Assembly: GCF_002946355.1 (NCBI RefSeq)
Contig: NZ_PKOZ01000020.1
Span: forward strand, 1-33,704
DNA length: 33,704 nt
Direction: 5' to 3'
Source: Pradoshia eiseniae
GTDB taxonomy: Bacteria; Bacillota; Bacilli; Bacillales; Pradoshiaceae
Shown here piece after piece: positions 6,404 through 16,023 of the stretch. Numbering within the stretch: position 1 is the first letter of the stretch; the number at the start of each line of letters is the position of its first letter. The position numbers and the translations under genes were made by a program. Below the pieces are notes generated by a model. It did not search any database. It was not told where the DNA came from and saw only the letters and a program-made list of their open reading frames with translations.

Positions 6404-7300
6404 ATGGTTATGTATAACCATGCACTATTTATATATAATCAAGCAGCTGGTCAGGCTAATACCGAGAAAGCTCTTGCGGCTGTTCTCCCGGAAATTAGCG
6501 TTCATGTTAAAGAGCTGCAGATTATACAGACGGAGCGGGAGGGCGAAACGACGGAAATATGCAGGGAATGGGGCGAGAGAACCGATCTGGTCATTGTCCT
6601 CGGTGGAGATGGAACTGTTCATGAAGCTATCAATGGACTGGCTGAATTGGAGATAAGGCCGATTCTTGGCATACTGCCAGGGGGTACCTGCAATGATTTC
6701 AGCCGGATGCTCCGTATTCCGCAAAACCTAGCAAGAGCCGCTAAAATTCTCATGCAGGGCAAGACGCAGCTTTTGGATGTTGGGAAGGTGAACGATCACT
6801 ATTTTCTGAACTTCTGGGGAGTAGGTCTTGTAGCAGACACTTCAACCAATATTGATGCTGGACAGAAGAAGGTGCTGGGAAAGCTAAGTTACTTTCTAAG
6901 TGCTTTGAAGACTATGCAGGCAGCAGAACCTTTTCATTTCACCCTTGAAGCAGATGAGCATCATCTAAAAGGGGAGGCTGTCATGATCCTAGTTATGAAT
7001 GGGCGGTACATTGGAACGAACCAAATTCCGTTTCCAAATATGAAAATTGATGATGGTCTGTTTGATGTGCTAATTGTACGAGATTCCACCTTCGGGTCTC
7101 TTATTGAAGTATTCAATCTAGAGGAACTCCCTCCGAATAATGCAGAAGCTGTAGGAAATTTGCAGCATTTCCAAACGTCATCGCTCTCTGTGCAAACGAG
7201 TCCGGTTCTCGAGGCCGATACAGATGGGGAAATTTATTCAGAAACACCTGCAGAATTAATCGTATTGAATAAGCATATTCAGATGTTAGTCGGAGATTAA
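6404..7300 (+). CDS. Diacylglycerol/lipid kinase family protein (YegS/BmrU type)
   Basis: A 298-aa protein with the DAGK catalytic domain, which transfers phosphate from ATP to a lipid hydroxyl at the membrane. The nucleotide-binding motif VLGGDGTVHEAINGL (Gly67-Gly68-Asp69-Gly70-Thr71) and the second motif LGILPGGTCNDFSRML are intact. The C-terminal YegS-like domain follows. The ATG at 6404 is preceded by GAGGGGAAG, while the longer frame from 6356 adds 16 non-conserved residues and was rejected. Length matches the family (about 300 aa). It stands 61 nt before the acetyltransferase gene and may be co-transcribed with it. The lipid substrate is unknown. Confidence 0.9.
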   Translation: MVMYNHALFIYNQAAGQANTEKALAAVLPEISVHVKELQIIQTEREGETTEICREWGERTDLVIVLGGDGTVHEAINGLAELEIRPILGILPGGTCNDFSRMLRIPQNLARAAKILMQGKTQLLDVGKVNDHYFLNFWGVGLVADTSTNIDAGQKKVLGKLSYFLSALKTMQAAEPFHFTLEADEHHLKGEAVMILVMNGRYIGTNQIPFPNMKIDDGLFDVLIVRDSTFGSLIEVFNLEELPPNNAEAVGNLQHFQTSSLSVQTSPVLEADTDGEIYSETPAELIVLNKHIQMLVGD

Positions 7301-7361
7301 GTAAGCCTTTGCCTAAAGGATAAGAGTATAATAGAGGAAAATGATGAAAAGAGAGTGACCC

Positions 7362-8159
7362 ATGAGTAGTTTAATTGAACAAACCCCCTTCCCAAGAACA
7401 AGAGATCAGCTGCGAAAGGATTTACGCGAACTTGGAGTGGAACCTGGAATGACCCTTTTGGTTCATAGTTCATTATCCTCTATTGGGTGGATTAACGGGG
7501 GAGCAGTCGCCCTTATCCAAGCATTGATGGATGCTGTGACCGATAAGGGGACAATCATCATGCCGACGCAATCAGCTGATTATTCCGACCCGGCAGAGTG
7601 GCTTTTACCCCCAATTCCGTGGGAATGGTGGGATACGGTCCGCAGCACAATGCCTGCCTATGAACCGGACATTACACCTACGCGTGGGGTCGGCAAGGTT
7701 CCAGAGCTTTTCAGAACATTTAAGGATGTAGTAAGAAGCAGCCATCCCCATGTCTCCTTTGCGGGATGGGGAGCAAGGAAAGATGAAATTCTAAACTTTC
7801 ACAGTCTTGAATACGGGCTAGGAGAACAGTCGCCTCTTAGAAGAATGTACGATTTAGATGCCCATGTTCTGTTTATTGGGACGACCTATGAGACAAATAC
7901 GTGCTTTCACCTGGCAGAGTACAGAGCGGGCAACCGGGAGGAAACCGTGAAGGGGGCTCCTCTCTTGGTCGAGGGCGTGAGGAAGTGGGTTGAATTTCAG
8001 GATCTCGATTATGATGATACTGATTTTAATGAAATCGGGGAGGAATTTGAGCGAACGCATCTTGTCAAGAGAGGCAAGATAGGCAGTGCTCACTCTCGAT
8101 TGTTCTCAATGAGGGAAGCAGTAGATTTCGCAGAGAAATGGATGAAGAATCCTTCATGA
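7362..8159 (+). CDS. AAC(3)-family N-acetyltransferase (YokD-like)
   Basis: A 265-aa member of the aminoglycoside 3-N-acetyltransferase fold, which uses acetyl-CoA. The family opening LLVHSSLSSIGWINGGA, GTIIMPTQSADYSDP and the region FIGTTYETNTCFHLAEYRAG are recognisable. Chromosomal relatives such as B. subtilis YokD often have no known aminoglycoside substrate, so resistance should not be assumed from the family name. Start ATG 7362 follows GAGAGTGA. A hairpin shared with the convergent phosphatase gene follows the stop. Confidence 0.88.
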   Translation: MSSLIEQTPFPRTRDQLRKDLRELGVEPGMTLLVHSSLSSIGWINGGAVALIQALMDAVTDKGTIIMPTQSADYSDPAEWLLPPIPWEWWDTVRSTMPAYEPDITPTRGVGKVPELFRTFKDVVRSSHPHVSFAGWGARKDEILNFHSLEYGLGEQSPLRRMYDLDAHVLFIGTTYETNTCFHLAEYRAGNREETVKGAPLLVEGVRKWVEFQDLDYDDTDFNEIGEEFERTHLVKRGKIGSAHSRLFSMREAVDFAEKWMKNPS

Positions 8160-8166
8160 AAGAAAA

Positions 8167-8200
8167 GCGGGCGGGACACCTTGTATGGTGGCTCGCCCTT
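8167..8200. terminator. Hairpin terminator between convergent genes
   Basis: GGGCG and CGCCC plus an inner CACC/GGTG form a stem. On the minus strand it is followed by GCTTTTCTTT, so it mainly ends the phosphatase gene. The plus-strand tail is short. Confidence 0.6.
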
Positions 8201-8214
8201 TCAATTTCCCGCGA

Positions 8215-8823
8215 TTATTCTACATGCTGCATATCATTTTCAAAAATTAGTTTTAATTCTCCATCTGTCATTTCTATCTTAAAGAGGCTGGTATTGCCTG
8301 GAGGAGTTGATTTAAAGACATCTGAAAGCGGAATATCCTTAATGTAGGTCATTAGAACACGAAGGAAGATAGAATGTGTGACGATAAGGACCGTTCCTTC
8401 CTTGTTTTCTTCAATGATATGCTGCAAGGACCTAATGGCTCTTTTTCGCACATGTTCAAAGGTCTCGCCAGAATTCCGATTAAAGAGATGGGGCGTTTCC
8501 CAGAATACCTTAAATTCATCTGGGTATTCCGCTTCAATCTCCTCGCGAATACGTCCATCCCAATCTCCAAAGTTTATCTCACGCAAGTCGTCCATTTGAA
8601 TGAGACTAAGTTCTCTGTCCCCAATAATGTATTTAGCTGTTTCAAAAGCCCTTTTGGAGGAACTGCTATACACTTTATCAATCGGCACTTCCTTCAGGCG
8701 TTTCCCGAGAGCCTTTGCATCACTGATGCCCTTCTCTGTTAATTCACCATTACCCCATCCTTGCATGCGTCGATTCACATTCCATTCGGTTAGTCCGTGT
8801 CTCGTTAAATAAATGGTAAGCAA
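8215..8823 (-). CDS. Histidine phosphatase family protein (phosphoglycerate mutase-like)
   Basis: A 202-aa protein of the histidine phosphatase superfamily. The catalytic TRHGLTEWN at residues 7-15 carries the phospho-accepting histidine, and the second histidine is in VLIVTHSIFLRVL. The small size and lack of the long insert point to a broad-specificity phosphatase (PhoE/CobC-like) rather than a true glycolytic mutase. The start is TTG 8823, with AAGGAGA 8 nt upstream. A nearby ATG at the ribosome site is out of frame. The substrate is unknown. Confidence 0.88.
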   Translation of the reverse strand: MLTIYLTRHGLTEWNVNRRMQGWGNGELTEKGISDAKALGKRLKEVPIDKVYSSSSKRAFETAKYIIGDRELSLIQMDDLREINFGDWDGRIREEIEAEYPDEFKVFWETPHLFNRNSGETFEHVRKRAIRSLQHIIEENKEGTVLIVTHSIFLRVLMTYIKDIPLSDVFKSTPPGNTSLFKIEMTDGELKLIFENDMQHVE

Positions 8824-8925
8824 AATCCATATCTCCTTTTTCCTGTAGATAATATTTATTATATCTCACAATAATGCTTTTGAGAAAAATGACAAAATAA
8901 GGGGATTCTAGAGTTTCGGTTCATT

Positions 8926-8945
8926 GCATACCTTATGGGGGTATG
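8926..8945. promoter_or_regulatory. Candidate CsoR operator
   Basis: CATACC and GGTATG are perfect inverted arms separated by 8 nt that include a run of G. They lie about 40 nt before csoR. The arrangement (TACC...GGTA with a G-tract) is the type bound by CsoR, so the copper operon is probably autoregulated. Confidence 0.65.
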
Positions 8946-8984
8946 ATATCTTGGGAATAAGTTGAAGGAAGAGGAGGCTAAAAG

Positions 8985-9314
8985 ATGGATGATAGTCTTC
9001 GAGAATCATTAAATAGCTGTGAGCATAAATCAGTCAGATCAAGCCACCATTCAGAGGAAACAAAGCGAAACTTGGTTCACCGTCTCAACCGGATAGAAGG
9101 ACAAATAAGAGGGATCAAGGGTATGATTGCCAAGGATATCTATTGTGATGATATCATCACTCAAATTGCGGCAACACAATCAGCGCTTAATTCCGTGGGG
9201 AAGCTCCTGCTTGAAGGCCATATGAAAAGCTGCGTTCTTGAGAGAATACAAGATGGTGACACGGAAGTCTTAGATGAAGTGTTAATTACTATACAGAAGC
9301 TAATGAAAAAATAG
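8985..9314 (+). CDS. csoR: Copper-sensing transcriptional repressor CsoR
   Basis: A 109-aa CsoR-family repressor. The Cu(I)-binding triad is complete: Cys54 (YCDD), His79 and Cys83 (GHMKSC). A poorly conserved N-terminal tail of about 28 residues precedes the core beginning RNLVHRLNRIEGQIRG. GAGGAGG lies upstream of the ATG. Copper binding should release the repressor from the palindrome at 8926 and allow expression of csoR-copZ-copA. The gap to copZ is only 12 nt, so the three genes form one operon. It differs from the CstR-like paralog at 3250, which lacks the histidine. Confidence 0.95.
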   Translation: MDDSLRESLNSCEHKSVRSSHHSEETKRNLVHRLNRIEGQIRGIKGMIAKDIYCDDIITQIAATQSALNSVGKLLLEGHMKSCVLERIQDGDTEVLDEVLITIQKLMKK

Positions 9315-9326
9315 GAGGACAAGAAT

Positions 9327-9533
9327 ATGAAAACAGAAGTATTGAACGTAAACGGTATGTCTTGCGGACATTGTGTAAAGGCAGTAGAAGAAAGTGTTGG
9401 GGGCTTAGCGGGCGTAAGGTCTGTGGATGTTGATTTAAGCGGAGGCAAGGTTGAAGTATCATATGATGAGAGTGCGGTGACGCTTGATTCCATTAAGGAG
9501 ACGATTGATGACCAAGGCTATGAGGTAGAATAA
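9327..9533 (+). CDS. copZ: Copper chaperone CopZ
   Basis: A 68-aa single heavy-metal-associated (HMA) domain. The metal site GMSCGHC lies at residues 10-16, with both cysteines present, and the C-terminal DDQGYEVE is typical of CopZ. It should carry Cu(I) in the cytoplasm and deliver it to the N-terminal HMA domains of CopA. AGGAGG lies 9 nt upstream of the ATG. It is the second gene of the operon, 48 nt before copA. Confidence 0.96.
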   Translation: MKTEVLNVNGMSCGHCVKAVEESVGGLAGVRSVDVDLSGGKVEVSYDESAVTLDSIKETIDDQGYEVE

Positions 9534-9581
9534 TTCATCCCGTTAAGTTTGGCAGGTTCTGTGTTTAGAGAGGTGAAAGGT

Positions 9582-11981
9582 ATGAAGGAAGTTCGTTTTC
9601 AAGTAACGGGAATGAGCTGTGCTGCTTGCTCTGCAAGGATTGAGAAGGTTCTCGGCAAAATGGATGGGGTCGAAGAGGCGAATGTAAACCTTGCGACCGA
9701 AACCACAACGGTCCAGTACGATTCGAAAAGAGTGGCGGCGCAGGACATCAAAGAGAAAGTGGAGAAAATCGGGTATGGAGTTGTCACAAATCAAGCAAAT
9801 CTCATTATATCTGGCATGAGCTGCGCAGCATGCGCGACAAGGATTGAAAAAGGCTTGGCAAAGATGGATGGAGTTATTGGGGCCAATGTGAATCTAGCCT
9901 TAGAGGAAGGCACGATTGAGTATATCCGGGGCCAAGTGTCAGAAAGAGATCTGATAGCAAGAATTGAGAAGCTTGGCTATGAGGCTTCCCTTAAAGAGAA
10001 AGCAGAGAAAGAGGATAATCTGAGAGAGAAAGCCATTAAGAAGCAGCAACGTAAATTTATCTTCTCGGCTATCTTGGCATTTCCGTTGCTGTGGACGATG
10101 TTTGGTCATTTTTCCTTTACCTCATGGATGTATGTGCCGGATTTCCTTATGAATCCGTGGGTACAGCTTTTGCTCGCAACACCTGTCCAGTTCATCATTG
10201 GATGGCAATTCTATAGCGGGGCTTATAAGGCATTACGCAATGGGAGCGCAAATATGGATGTATTGGTCGCGCTAGGCACGTCCGCTGCGTATTTTTACAG
10301 CTTATATGAAGCTATCAGAAGTGCTGGACATGGACATCATCCTGCTCTTTATTTCGAAACAAGCGCCATCTTAATCACGCTGATTCTTCTCGGTAAGTTA
10401 TTTGAGGCAAAAGCGAAAGGGCGTTCTTCAGCGGCAATTAAGAAGCTGATGGGCCTTCAGCCCAAAACAGCCACAATTCTTCGGGAAAACGAAGAATTGA
10501 CGGTTCCGCTTGAGGAGGTTCAAGTTGGCGATCTTATTTATGTGCGGCCTGGTGAAAAAATTCCGGTAGACGGAAAGGTCATTGAGGGTGCTTCAAGTAT
10601 TGATGAATCTATGCTCACGGGCGAAAGTATTCCTGTTGATAAACAACCTGGTGATTTAGTTTACGGAGCAACAATCAATCATAATAGTTACCTTAAGATC
10701 AAAGCAGTCAAAATTGGGAAAGAGACAGCCCTTGCCCAAATTATTAAGGTTGTCGAGCAAGCCCAAGGATCTAAGGCGCCAATCCAGCGTATGGCCGATA
10801 AAATTTCAGGGATATTCGTGCCGATAGTCGTCGGTATAGCTGTTCTCACCTTTTTTGCATGGTATTTCATTGTTTCACCTGGCGATTTCAGTGAAGCTTT
10901 AGAGAATACCATTGCTGTGCTCGTTATCGCCTGTCCATGTGCCTTGGGGCTAGCTACACCGACCTCTATCATGGCTGGTTCCGGTCGATCTGCCGAACTG
11001 GGTATTTTATTTAAGGGAGGAGAGTACCTTGAAACCTTCCAACAGATTGATACCATCATTTTTGATAAAACAGGTACACTTACACACGGGAAGCCTGCCT
11101 TAACAGATATTCATGTGCTTGGTCAATGGGATGAAGAGGAAGTGCTGCAGTTAGCGGCATCTGTTGAAAGACCTTCTGAGCATCCTCTGGCAAAAGCAAT
11201 TGTTGAAGCGGCAAATGAGCGCCAGCTGGAAACATTGGCGGTTACTTCCTTTGAAGCTATCCCAGGATACGGGGTAATGGGCATGTTGGACGGACGGCAG
11301 ATACGTATCGGTACAAGGCGTTTCATGCAGCGGGCTCATCTTTCCATTGATCAAAACGTGTCTCTTATGACCGAATTAGAAAGCGCCGGGAAGACAGCCA
11401 TGATTGTTGCCATTGATGAAGAGATTGCCGGTGTTATAGCTGTTGCGGACACCATCAAGGAATCCTCGGCAAGCGCCGTCAAAAAGCTGCAAGCCCAAGG
11501 GATTGATGTATGGATGATTAGCGGAGATAATCAGCAAACAGCTGAAGCGATTGCTAAGCAGGCGGGGATTATGAATGTCATTGGGGAAGTGCTTCCCGAA
11601 GGAAAAGCCGATGAGGTACGAAAATTACAAGCGCAGGGCAAGAAGGTTGCCATGGTCGGCGACGGAATTAATGATGCGCCAGCACTTGCGCTGGCTGATA
11701 TCGGCATCGCCATTGGTACGGGTACAGATGTAGCGATGGAAGCAGCTGATATCACACTTATGAAGGGCGATGTTCAAGGAGTTTCCGATGCGCTAAATAT
11801 TAGCAGGCAAACGATGAAGAATATCAAGCAAAACCTTTTCTGGGCATTTGGATATAACACCCTTGGCATACCAATTGCTGTTAGCGGTCTGCTTGCCCCA
11901 TGGCTTGCGGGGGCAGCAATGGCGTTCAGCTCAGTCAGTGTTGTCCTGAATGCATTGCGTCTGCAAAGATTGAAGCTCTAA
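9582..11981 (+). CDS. copA: Copper-exporting P1B-type ATPase CopA
   Basis: A 799-aa membrane ATPase that exports Cu(I). Two N-terminal HMA domains carry CAAC at residues 13-16 and 81-84. The transmembrane copper site Cys451-Pro-Cys453 is in [15 protein letters not shown]. The phosphorylated aspartate is Asp495 in DKTGTLT. TGES (actuator), SEHPLAKAI (nucleotide domain) and [11 protein letters not shown] (hinge) are all present, so it appears intact. The ATG at 9582, preceded by AGAGGTGAAAGG, begins directly at the first HMA domain and is preferred over TTG 9549. It is the last gene of the csoR-copZ-copA operon. A GC-rich hairpin without a T-run follows. Confidence 0.96.
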   Translation: MKEVRFQVTGMSCAACSARIEKVLGKMDGVEEANVNLATETTTVQYDSKRVAAQDIKEKVEKIGYGVVTNQANLIISGMSCAACATRIEKGLAKMDGVIGANVNLALEEGTIEYIRGQVSERDLIARIEKLGYEASLKEKAEKEDNLREKAIKKQQRKFIFSAILAFPLLWTMFGHFSFTSWMYVPDFLMNPWVQLLLATPVQFIIGWQFYSGAYKALRNGSANMDVLVALGTSAAYFYSLYEAIRSAGHGHHPALYFETSAILITLILLGKLFEAKAKGRSSAAIKKLMGLQPKTATILRENEELTVPLEEVQVGDLIYVRPGEKIPVDGKVIEGASSIDESMLTGESIPVDKQPGDLVYGATINHNSYLKIKAVKIGKETALAQIIKVVEQAQGSKAPIQRMADKISGIFVPIVVGIAVLTFFAWYFIVSPGDFSEALENTIAVLVIACPCALGLATPTSIMAGSGRSAELGILFKGGEYLETFQQIDTIIFDKTGTLTHGKPALTDIHVLGQWDEEEVLQLAASVERPSEHPLAKAIVEAANERQLETLAVTSFEAIPGYGVMGMLDGRQIRIGTRRFMQRAHLSIDQNVSLMTELESAGKTAMIVAIDEEIAGVIAVADTIKESSASAVKKLQAQGIDVWMISGDNQQTAEAIAKQAGIMNVIGEVLPEGKADEVRKLQAQGKKVAMVGDGINDAPALALADIGIAIGTGTDVAMEAADITLMKGDVQGVSDALNISRQTMKNIKQNLFWAFGYNTLGIPIAVSGLLAPWLAGAAMAFSSVSVVLNALRLQRLKL

Positions 11982-11994
11982 AGAAAGCGTGTAA

Positions 11995-12021
11995 GGCGGC
12001 AGATATTGCTTTTCTGCCGCC
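11995..12021 (+). other. GC-rich hairpin after copA
   Basis: A perfect 8-bp stem, GGCGGCAG with CTGCCGCC, has an 11-nt loop and lies 13 nt after the copA stop. It lacks a T-run, so it may stabilise the mRNA 3' end or need a factor to terminate. Confidence 0.6.
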
Positions 12022-12400
12022 TGAAGTTAATGCATATCATTCTAAAAGGAAGAAATGGATTATAGGTCGTTGCTCTAATTCCGATAACTTATATGCAGCT
12101 AGATACTTGTCTCTCGACTTAGGTATTTTATCCTGTTACGATATATTTATTGGGAGATACTATGCCCAAACTATGGACAAAATCCTTGAATATGTCTAAA
12201 AAATATTACAGCCATTTTACAATATGATTTTTTTCCTGGTTTATGAATCTTTTTGGTGTTTATTTCGTCTAAAATATATATGGAGAAGGAATATAAAAAC
12301 AATCTGCTTGAAATAAGTGTTTTAGTATTTTGAATGGATTGGCAGTTGCACGCTCAGACAGGTATTCCTGAATTGGTAAATGTCGAAGGGGTTTGTGATA
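12022..12400. other. AT-rich gap with no recognised gene
   Basis: About 380 bp between the copper operon and the next gene. It is AT-rich with several short runs of T and A. I saw no convincing small ORF with a ribosome site, no tRNA and no riboswitch core. It must hold the promoter of the gene at 12401. Confidence 0.5.
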
Positions 12401-13165
12401 ATGAAAAGTGTTAAGAGAGATTTTATCTATCTTCATAAACAAGAGGCAGAGCATTTCGTCGCTTCGTTTGGGATTGATTTTTGCTCCTTTATGCAGGCGG
12501 TGAATGAGCCGCCCGAGAATTTATTATTGTTGGACCATCCTTTTATGGATGTTGAGTTTGACATGCATACACATTTTAATTATGTAACCTATCCATCTTA
12601 TAAGAGGTTCTGTAAAGAGAATGGGAAAGAAATCGAGCAGCTTGTCTGGATGGATTTTGAGGATATCGATGGTCTTGAAGAACTCGCCCCGTGGGAGATT
12701 GCCGAAATTTTGTACGTGAGGCATACCTTTAACCATTTGCGTTCGCCCTTTTACCAGAAGATGAATAATCGGTTTGTCTACTTAACACAGGAAGACGGCC
12801 TTTATAATAAGATTTATTATCGAAGTTGGGCTGATTTCTATGAGATTCTTTCTGCAATAATTCCGGAGCAGGCGGATTTGAACAAGGCGGAGAGAGGTTT
12901 ATTTGGAGCGAAGAGGAAAGTCAGTCTTCAGAGTGTTCCTCAAGAGATGATCAAGCAATTATCGCCGATTTTTACTGAAGGTGCTATCATTAGCTTCGAG
13001 AAATCCATTAACACACGGCAGGCGGCGGAAATTCCTATATGGTCTGTCGGAGATTTCTCTCATGAGGATGATCTTGAGCATGAGCTTCGAACTATCTATC
13101 GGACGAGACAGACAGCTAAACTAGTTTTCCAGAAGAAACAAAAAGAATGGACACTTATTCGTTAA
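12401..13165 (+). CDS. Conserved-looking protein of unknown function
   Basis: A 254-aa protein that I do not recognise. The ATG at 12401 has AAGGGG 9 nt upstream; the ATG at 12380 has no good ribosome site. There is no signal peptide or membrane segment. The protein is rich in acidic and aromatic residues (for example DFCSFMQAVNEPPENLLLLD and MDFEDIDGLEELAPWEIAEI), with a basic tail KLVFQKKQKEWTLIR. The mix suggests a soluble cytoplasmic protein. Codon use resembles its neighbours. It is a single-gene unit: a 380-bp gap lies before it and a strong terminator follows. Confidence 0.85.
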   Translation: MKSVKRDFIYLHKQEAEHFVASFGIDFCSFMQAVNEPPENLLLLDHPFMDVEFDMHTHFNYVTYPSYKRFCKENGKEIEQLVWMDFEDIDGLEELAPWEIAEILYVRHTFNHLRSPFYQKMNNRFVYLTQEDGLYNKIYYRSWADFYEILSAIIPEQADLNKAERGLFGAKRKVSLQSVPQEMIKQLSPIFTEGAIISFEKSINTRQAAEIPIWSVGDFSHEDDLEHELRTIYRTRQTAKLVFQKKQKEWTLIR

Positions 13166-13172
13166 TGGACTG

Positions 13173-13203
13173 ACCTCCCTGTAAAAAGGGAGGTTTTCTC
13201 TTT
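13173..13203 (+). terminator. Intrinsic terminator of the unknown-function gene
   Basis: ACCTCCCT and AGGGAGGT form an 8-bp stem, followed by TTTCTCTTTT, directly after the stop codon at 13165. Confidence 0.88.
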
Positions 13204-13361
13204 TAAATTATTCACAATCCTTGGGCAAAAACGCATATAATAAGATGAATGGAATGTATGATTTCCCAAGATGGGATGATTCCGATTGTTGGATTCATTT
13301 CATGTTCTAAAGGGGGATGATACAATAGACTAAGGAACCAATCAATGGAGGTACGTTTATA

Positions 13362-14435
13362 ATGAAAATCAGACTAGGATTATTATACGGCGGAAAATCT
13401 GCAGAACATAAAGTATCCATGCAAACAGCACTAGCGGTCATCAAGGCGCTGGATGCATCTAAATTTGATATACATCCGATTTACATAAATGAAGAAGGGC
13501 AGTGGATCAAAGGGCCCCAACTCGAAGGACCTGTTGATTCTGTGAAACAGCTGGAATTTGGAGCAAATGAAGGAGCAATTGAAGCGACTGGATTCAATAG
13601 CATTGTTGCTCAGGATTCTAGCGAAGGTTTTGACGTTGTATTCCCGCTCTTGCACGGACCAAATGGTGAGGATGGAACGGTACAAGGATTGTTAGAGCTA
13701 TTGAATATCCCTTATGTAGGAAATGGTGTTCTTGCCTCTTCTGCTGGAATGGATAAAGTCATTATGAAGAATATTTTTGCACAGGCAGGACTTACTCAAG
13801 TTGGGTACTCATCCTACCTGCGTTCTGAATATACAGGTAATGAAGAGGCTGTATGTGATGAAGTGGAAAAAGAAATCGGTTATCCATGCTTTGTCAAACC
13901 GGCTAATCTTGGTTCAAGTGTCGGAATCAGCAAGGCAGATAATCGTGAAGAGCTGCTTGCTGCATTTGCGGAAGCATTCCAATTCGACCGCAAAGTCATC
14001 ATTGAAGAAGGTGTTAAGGCGCGAGAGGTTGAACTTGGTGTAATTGGCAACGATCATCCGGAGGTATCTGTCGCTGGTGAAATTATTCCGAAAAAAGATT
14101 TCTATGATTATAAGGCAAAATATGAAGATGGAGACACAGCATTAGTAATCCCGGCTGAACTCACGGAAGAGGAATATGCCAACCTAAAGGAAATGGCTGT
14201 TAAAGCGTATAAAGCATTGGATTGCTCTGGATTGGTGAGAGCGGACTTTTTCCTCACTGGCGATGGTAAAGCGTATATCAATGAAGTGAATACAATGCCT
14301 GGTTTCACGCCGTTTAGCATGTTCCCGCTTCTTTGGAAGCATACAGGTGTTGATTATCCGGAATTAATTGAAAAACTCATTCAATTAGCGCTTGACCGCC
14401 ATGCAGAGAAACAAAAAATTAAATATACCATTTAA
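13362..14435 (+). CDS. ddl: D-alanine--D-alanine ligase
   Basis: A 357-aa cytoplasmic ATP-grasp enzyme that joins two D-alanines for peptidoglycan synthesis. The N-terminal [17 protein letters not shown] carries the Ddl Glu and Ser substrate region. [30 protein letters not shown] (nucleotide-binding lysine) and the C-terminal [17 protein letters not shown] (metal-binding Glu/Asn) are all present. ATGGAGG lies upstream of the ATG. It is followed by murF, which uses its product. A 13-bp perfect inverted repeat lies between the two genes, so they may be co-transcribed or separated at that element. Confidence 0.96.
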   Translation: MKIRLGLLYGGKSAEHKVSMQTALAVIKALDASKFDIHPIYINEEGQWIKGPQLEGPVDSVKQLEFGANEGAIEATGFNSIVAQDSSEGFDVVFPLLHGPNGEDGTVQGLLELLNIPYVGNGVLASSAGMDKVIMKNIFAQAGLTQVGYSSYLRSEYTGNEEAVCDEVEKEIGYPCFVKPANLGSSVGISKADNREELLAAFAEAFQFDRKVIIEEGVKAREVELGVIGNDHPEVSVAGEIIPKKDFYDYKAKYEDGDTALVIPAELTEEEYANLKEMAVKAYKALDCSGLVRADFFLTGDGKAYINEVNTMPGFTPFSMFPLLWKHTGVDYPELIEKLIQLALDRHAEKQKIKYTI

Positions 14436-14455
14436 GTCTTAAATGGGGCAAAAAG

Positions 14456-14487
14456 GGTAAGTACATACTAATTGGTATGTACTTACC
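14456..14487. repeat. Perfect 13-bp inverted repeat between ddl and murF
   Basis: GGTAAGTACATAC (14456-14468) and GTATGTACTTACC (14475-14487) are exact complements around a 6-nt loop. It is not followed by a T-run, so it is not an ordinary terminator. It could be an operator for a dimeric repressor, an RNA processing or stability hairpin, or a relic of a mobile element. Confidence 0.85.
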
Positions 14488-14525
14488 TGAATTTCAGGGA
14501 TGAAAAAGTGTAATGGAGGATTAAA

Positions 14526-15887
14526 ATGATAAAACGTACACTAGCTGAAATAGCAGCCATGGTAAAGGGCCAGATTCATGACTCTGTGAAAGATGTCATG
14601 GTCGCCGGAGTAACGAATGATACAAGAAAAATCACGGATTCTAATCTTTTCGTGCCCCTTCAAGGAGAGAAGAGCAATGGGCATGATCATGTCCTGCAAG
14701 CGTTTGAGCGAGGAGCTTCAGCGAGCCTTTGGGAACATAATCAGCCAAACCCTCCGGAAGGGGCAGCTCTCATCTTTGTTGAGGATAGCCTGAAGGCATT
14801 GCAGCAACTGGCAAAGGCCTATTTAAATGAGCTTGAAGCAAAGGTGATTGGCATCACGGGCTCTAATGGAAAGACAACGACAAAGGACATGACGGCCTCC
14901 ATCCTTGGAATAAAATATCGCGTGCATAAGACAAACGGGAATTACAATAATCATATCGGTTTGCCGCTTACAGTATTATCCGCTCCCGAAGATACGGAAA
15001 TGCTTATCCTGGAGATGGGGATGAGCAGCCGCGGAGAAATCTCCCTTCTATCTAGAATTGGACAACCTGATGCAGCCATTATCACCAACATTGGGGAATC
15101 CCATCTGCTTGATCTTGGTTCAAGGGAAGGAATTGCCGAAGCAAAGATGGAGATTGTTGAAGGACTCAAACCGGAAGGCGTTCTCATCTATAATGGTGAT
15201 GAACCGCTCCTTATAAATCGAATAGGGGAGGTTGCATCCCGGAAAATCTCCTTTGGAAGAAGCATCACGAATGACTATTACCCTGCTGATATACAGCCTG
15301 GCCAGGATGAAATGAACTTCACGATCGAAAAGGAAGGAATGCATTCATTCCAGCTGCCGGTGCTTGGAACTCATAATGTGCTTAATTCTTTGGCAGCCAT
15401 CGCTGTCGGAAGAGAAATGGGCATTTCTTATGAAGAGATTGCCAGAGGGCTTCGTGAGCTAAAGCTGACGAATATGCGTATGGAAGTATCCTTCGGCGCA
15501 AATGGCGAGAAAATCATCAATGATGCCTATAACGCGAGCCCAACCTCAATGAAGGCGGCGATTGAGCTTGTTAAGGGAATGACGGATGCAACGAAGAAGA
15601 TTCTCGTGCTAGGTGATATGCTCGAATTAGGGCCAGAGGAAGCAGAGTACCACTATAAGATGGGTGAACTCATAACCGAAGAAATTGATTATGTATTGGC
15701 TTATGGAAATCTGTCTGTGAATCTTGCAGAAGGTGCGAAGGCGAACCTTGGCCCTGAGCGAGTCTTCCACTTTGAGGAGAAAGAGGAACTCGTTCATAAA
15801 TTAAAAGAGCTGACAGAGCCCCATGCTCTTGTTCTTGTGAAAGCCTCCCGCGGCATGAGGCTTGAAGAGGTAGTTAAAGCCCTATAG
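14526..15887 (+). CDS. murF: UDP-MurNAc-tripeptide--D-alanyl-D-alanine ligase
   Basis: A 453-aa cytoplasmic Mur ligase that adds the D-Ala-D-Ala dipeptide to the UDP-MurNAc-tripeptide. The N-terminal domain (about 1-100) is followed by the P-loop GITGSNGKTT starting at residue 109, with Lys116. Further family elements are NNHIGLPLTVL, EMGMSSRGEI, TNIGESHL, the C-terminal-domain entry NDAYNASPTSMKAAI and VLGDMLELG. ATGGAGG precedes the ATG. Ddl, encoded upstream, makes the dipeptide substrate. A hairpin terminator follows. Confidence 0.96.
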   Translation: MIKRTLAEIAAMVKGQIHDSVKDVMVAGVTNDTRKITDSNLFVPLQGEKSNGHDHVLQAFERGASASLWEHNQPNPPEGAALIFVEDSLKALQQLAKAYLNELEAKVIGITGSNGKTTTKDMTASILGIKYRVHKTNGNYNNHIGLPLTVLSAPEDTEMLILEMGMSSRGEISLLSRIGQPDAAIITNIGESHLLDLGSREGIAEAKMEIVEGLKPEGVLIYNGDEPLLINRIGEVASRKISFGRSITNDYYPADIQPGQDEMNFTIEKEGMHSFQLPVLGTHNVLNSLAAIAVGREMGISYEEIARGLRELKLTNMRMEVSFGANGEKIINDAYNASPTSMKAAIELVKGMTDATKKILVLGDMLELGPEEAEYHYKMGELITEEIDYVLAYGNLSVNLAEGAKANLGPERVFHFEEKEELVHKLKELTEPHALVLVKASRGMRLEEVVKAL

Positions 15888-15896
15888 ACTTGAGCC

Positions 15897-15955
15897 AAAA
15901 AGAAGTCATCCATTTGCTGCTAAAGGCGTGAAAGGGTGACTTCTTTATTATTTTT
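15897..15955 (+). terminator. Terminator after murF
   Basis: AAAGAAGTCA pairs with TGACTTCTTT across a 23-25 nt loop and is followed by ATTATTTTTAT. It lies 10 nt after the murF stop. Confidence 0.7.
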
Positions 15956-16023
15956 ATAAATGTCATTATAATTAAAATAAGGAAATGGGTATTATATTAT
16001 AGAGACAAATTAGGGGTATATAA

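Noticed and set aside
7362-8159. Acquired aminoglycoside resistance gene
   Set aside because: Only family-level resemblance. The gene sits in ordinary chromosomal context without mobile elements and has many chromosomal relatives of unknown substrate.
11900-12199. 99-aa ORF at the end of copA
   Set aside because: It overlaps the copA 3' end in another frame and then runs into AT-rich DNA and the hairpin. No ribosome site.
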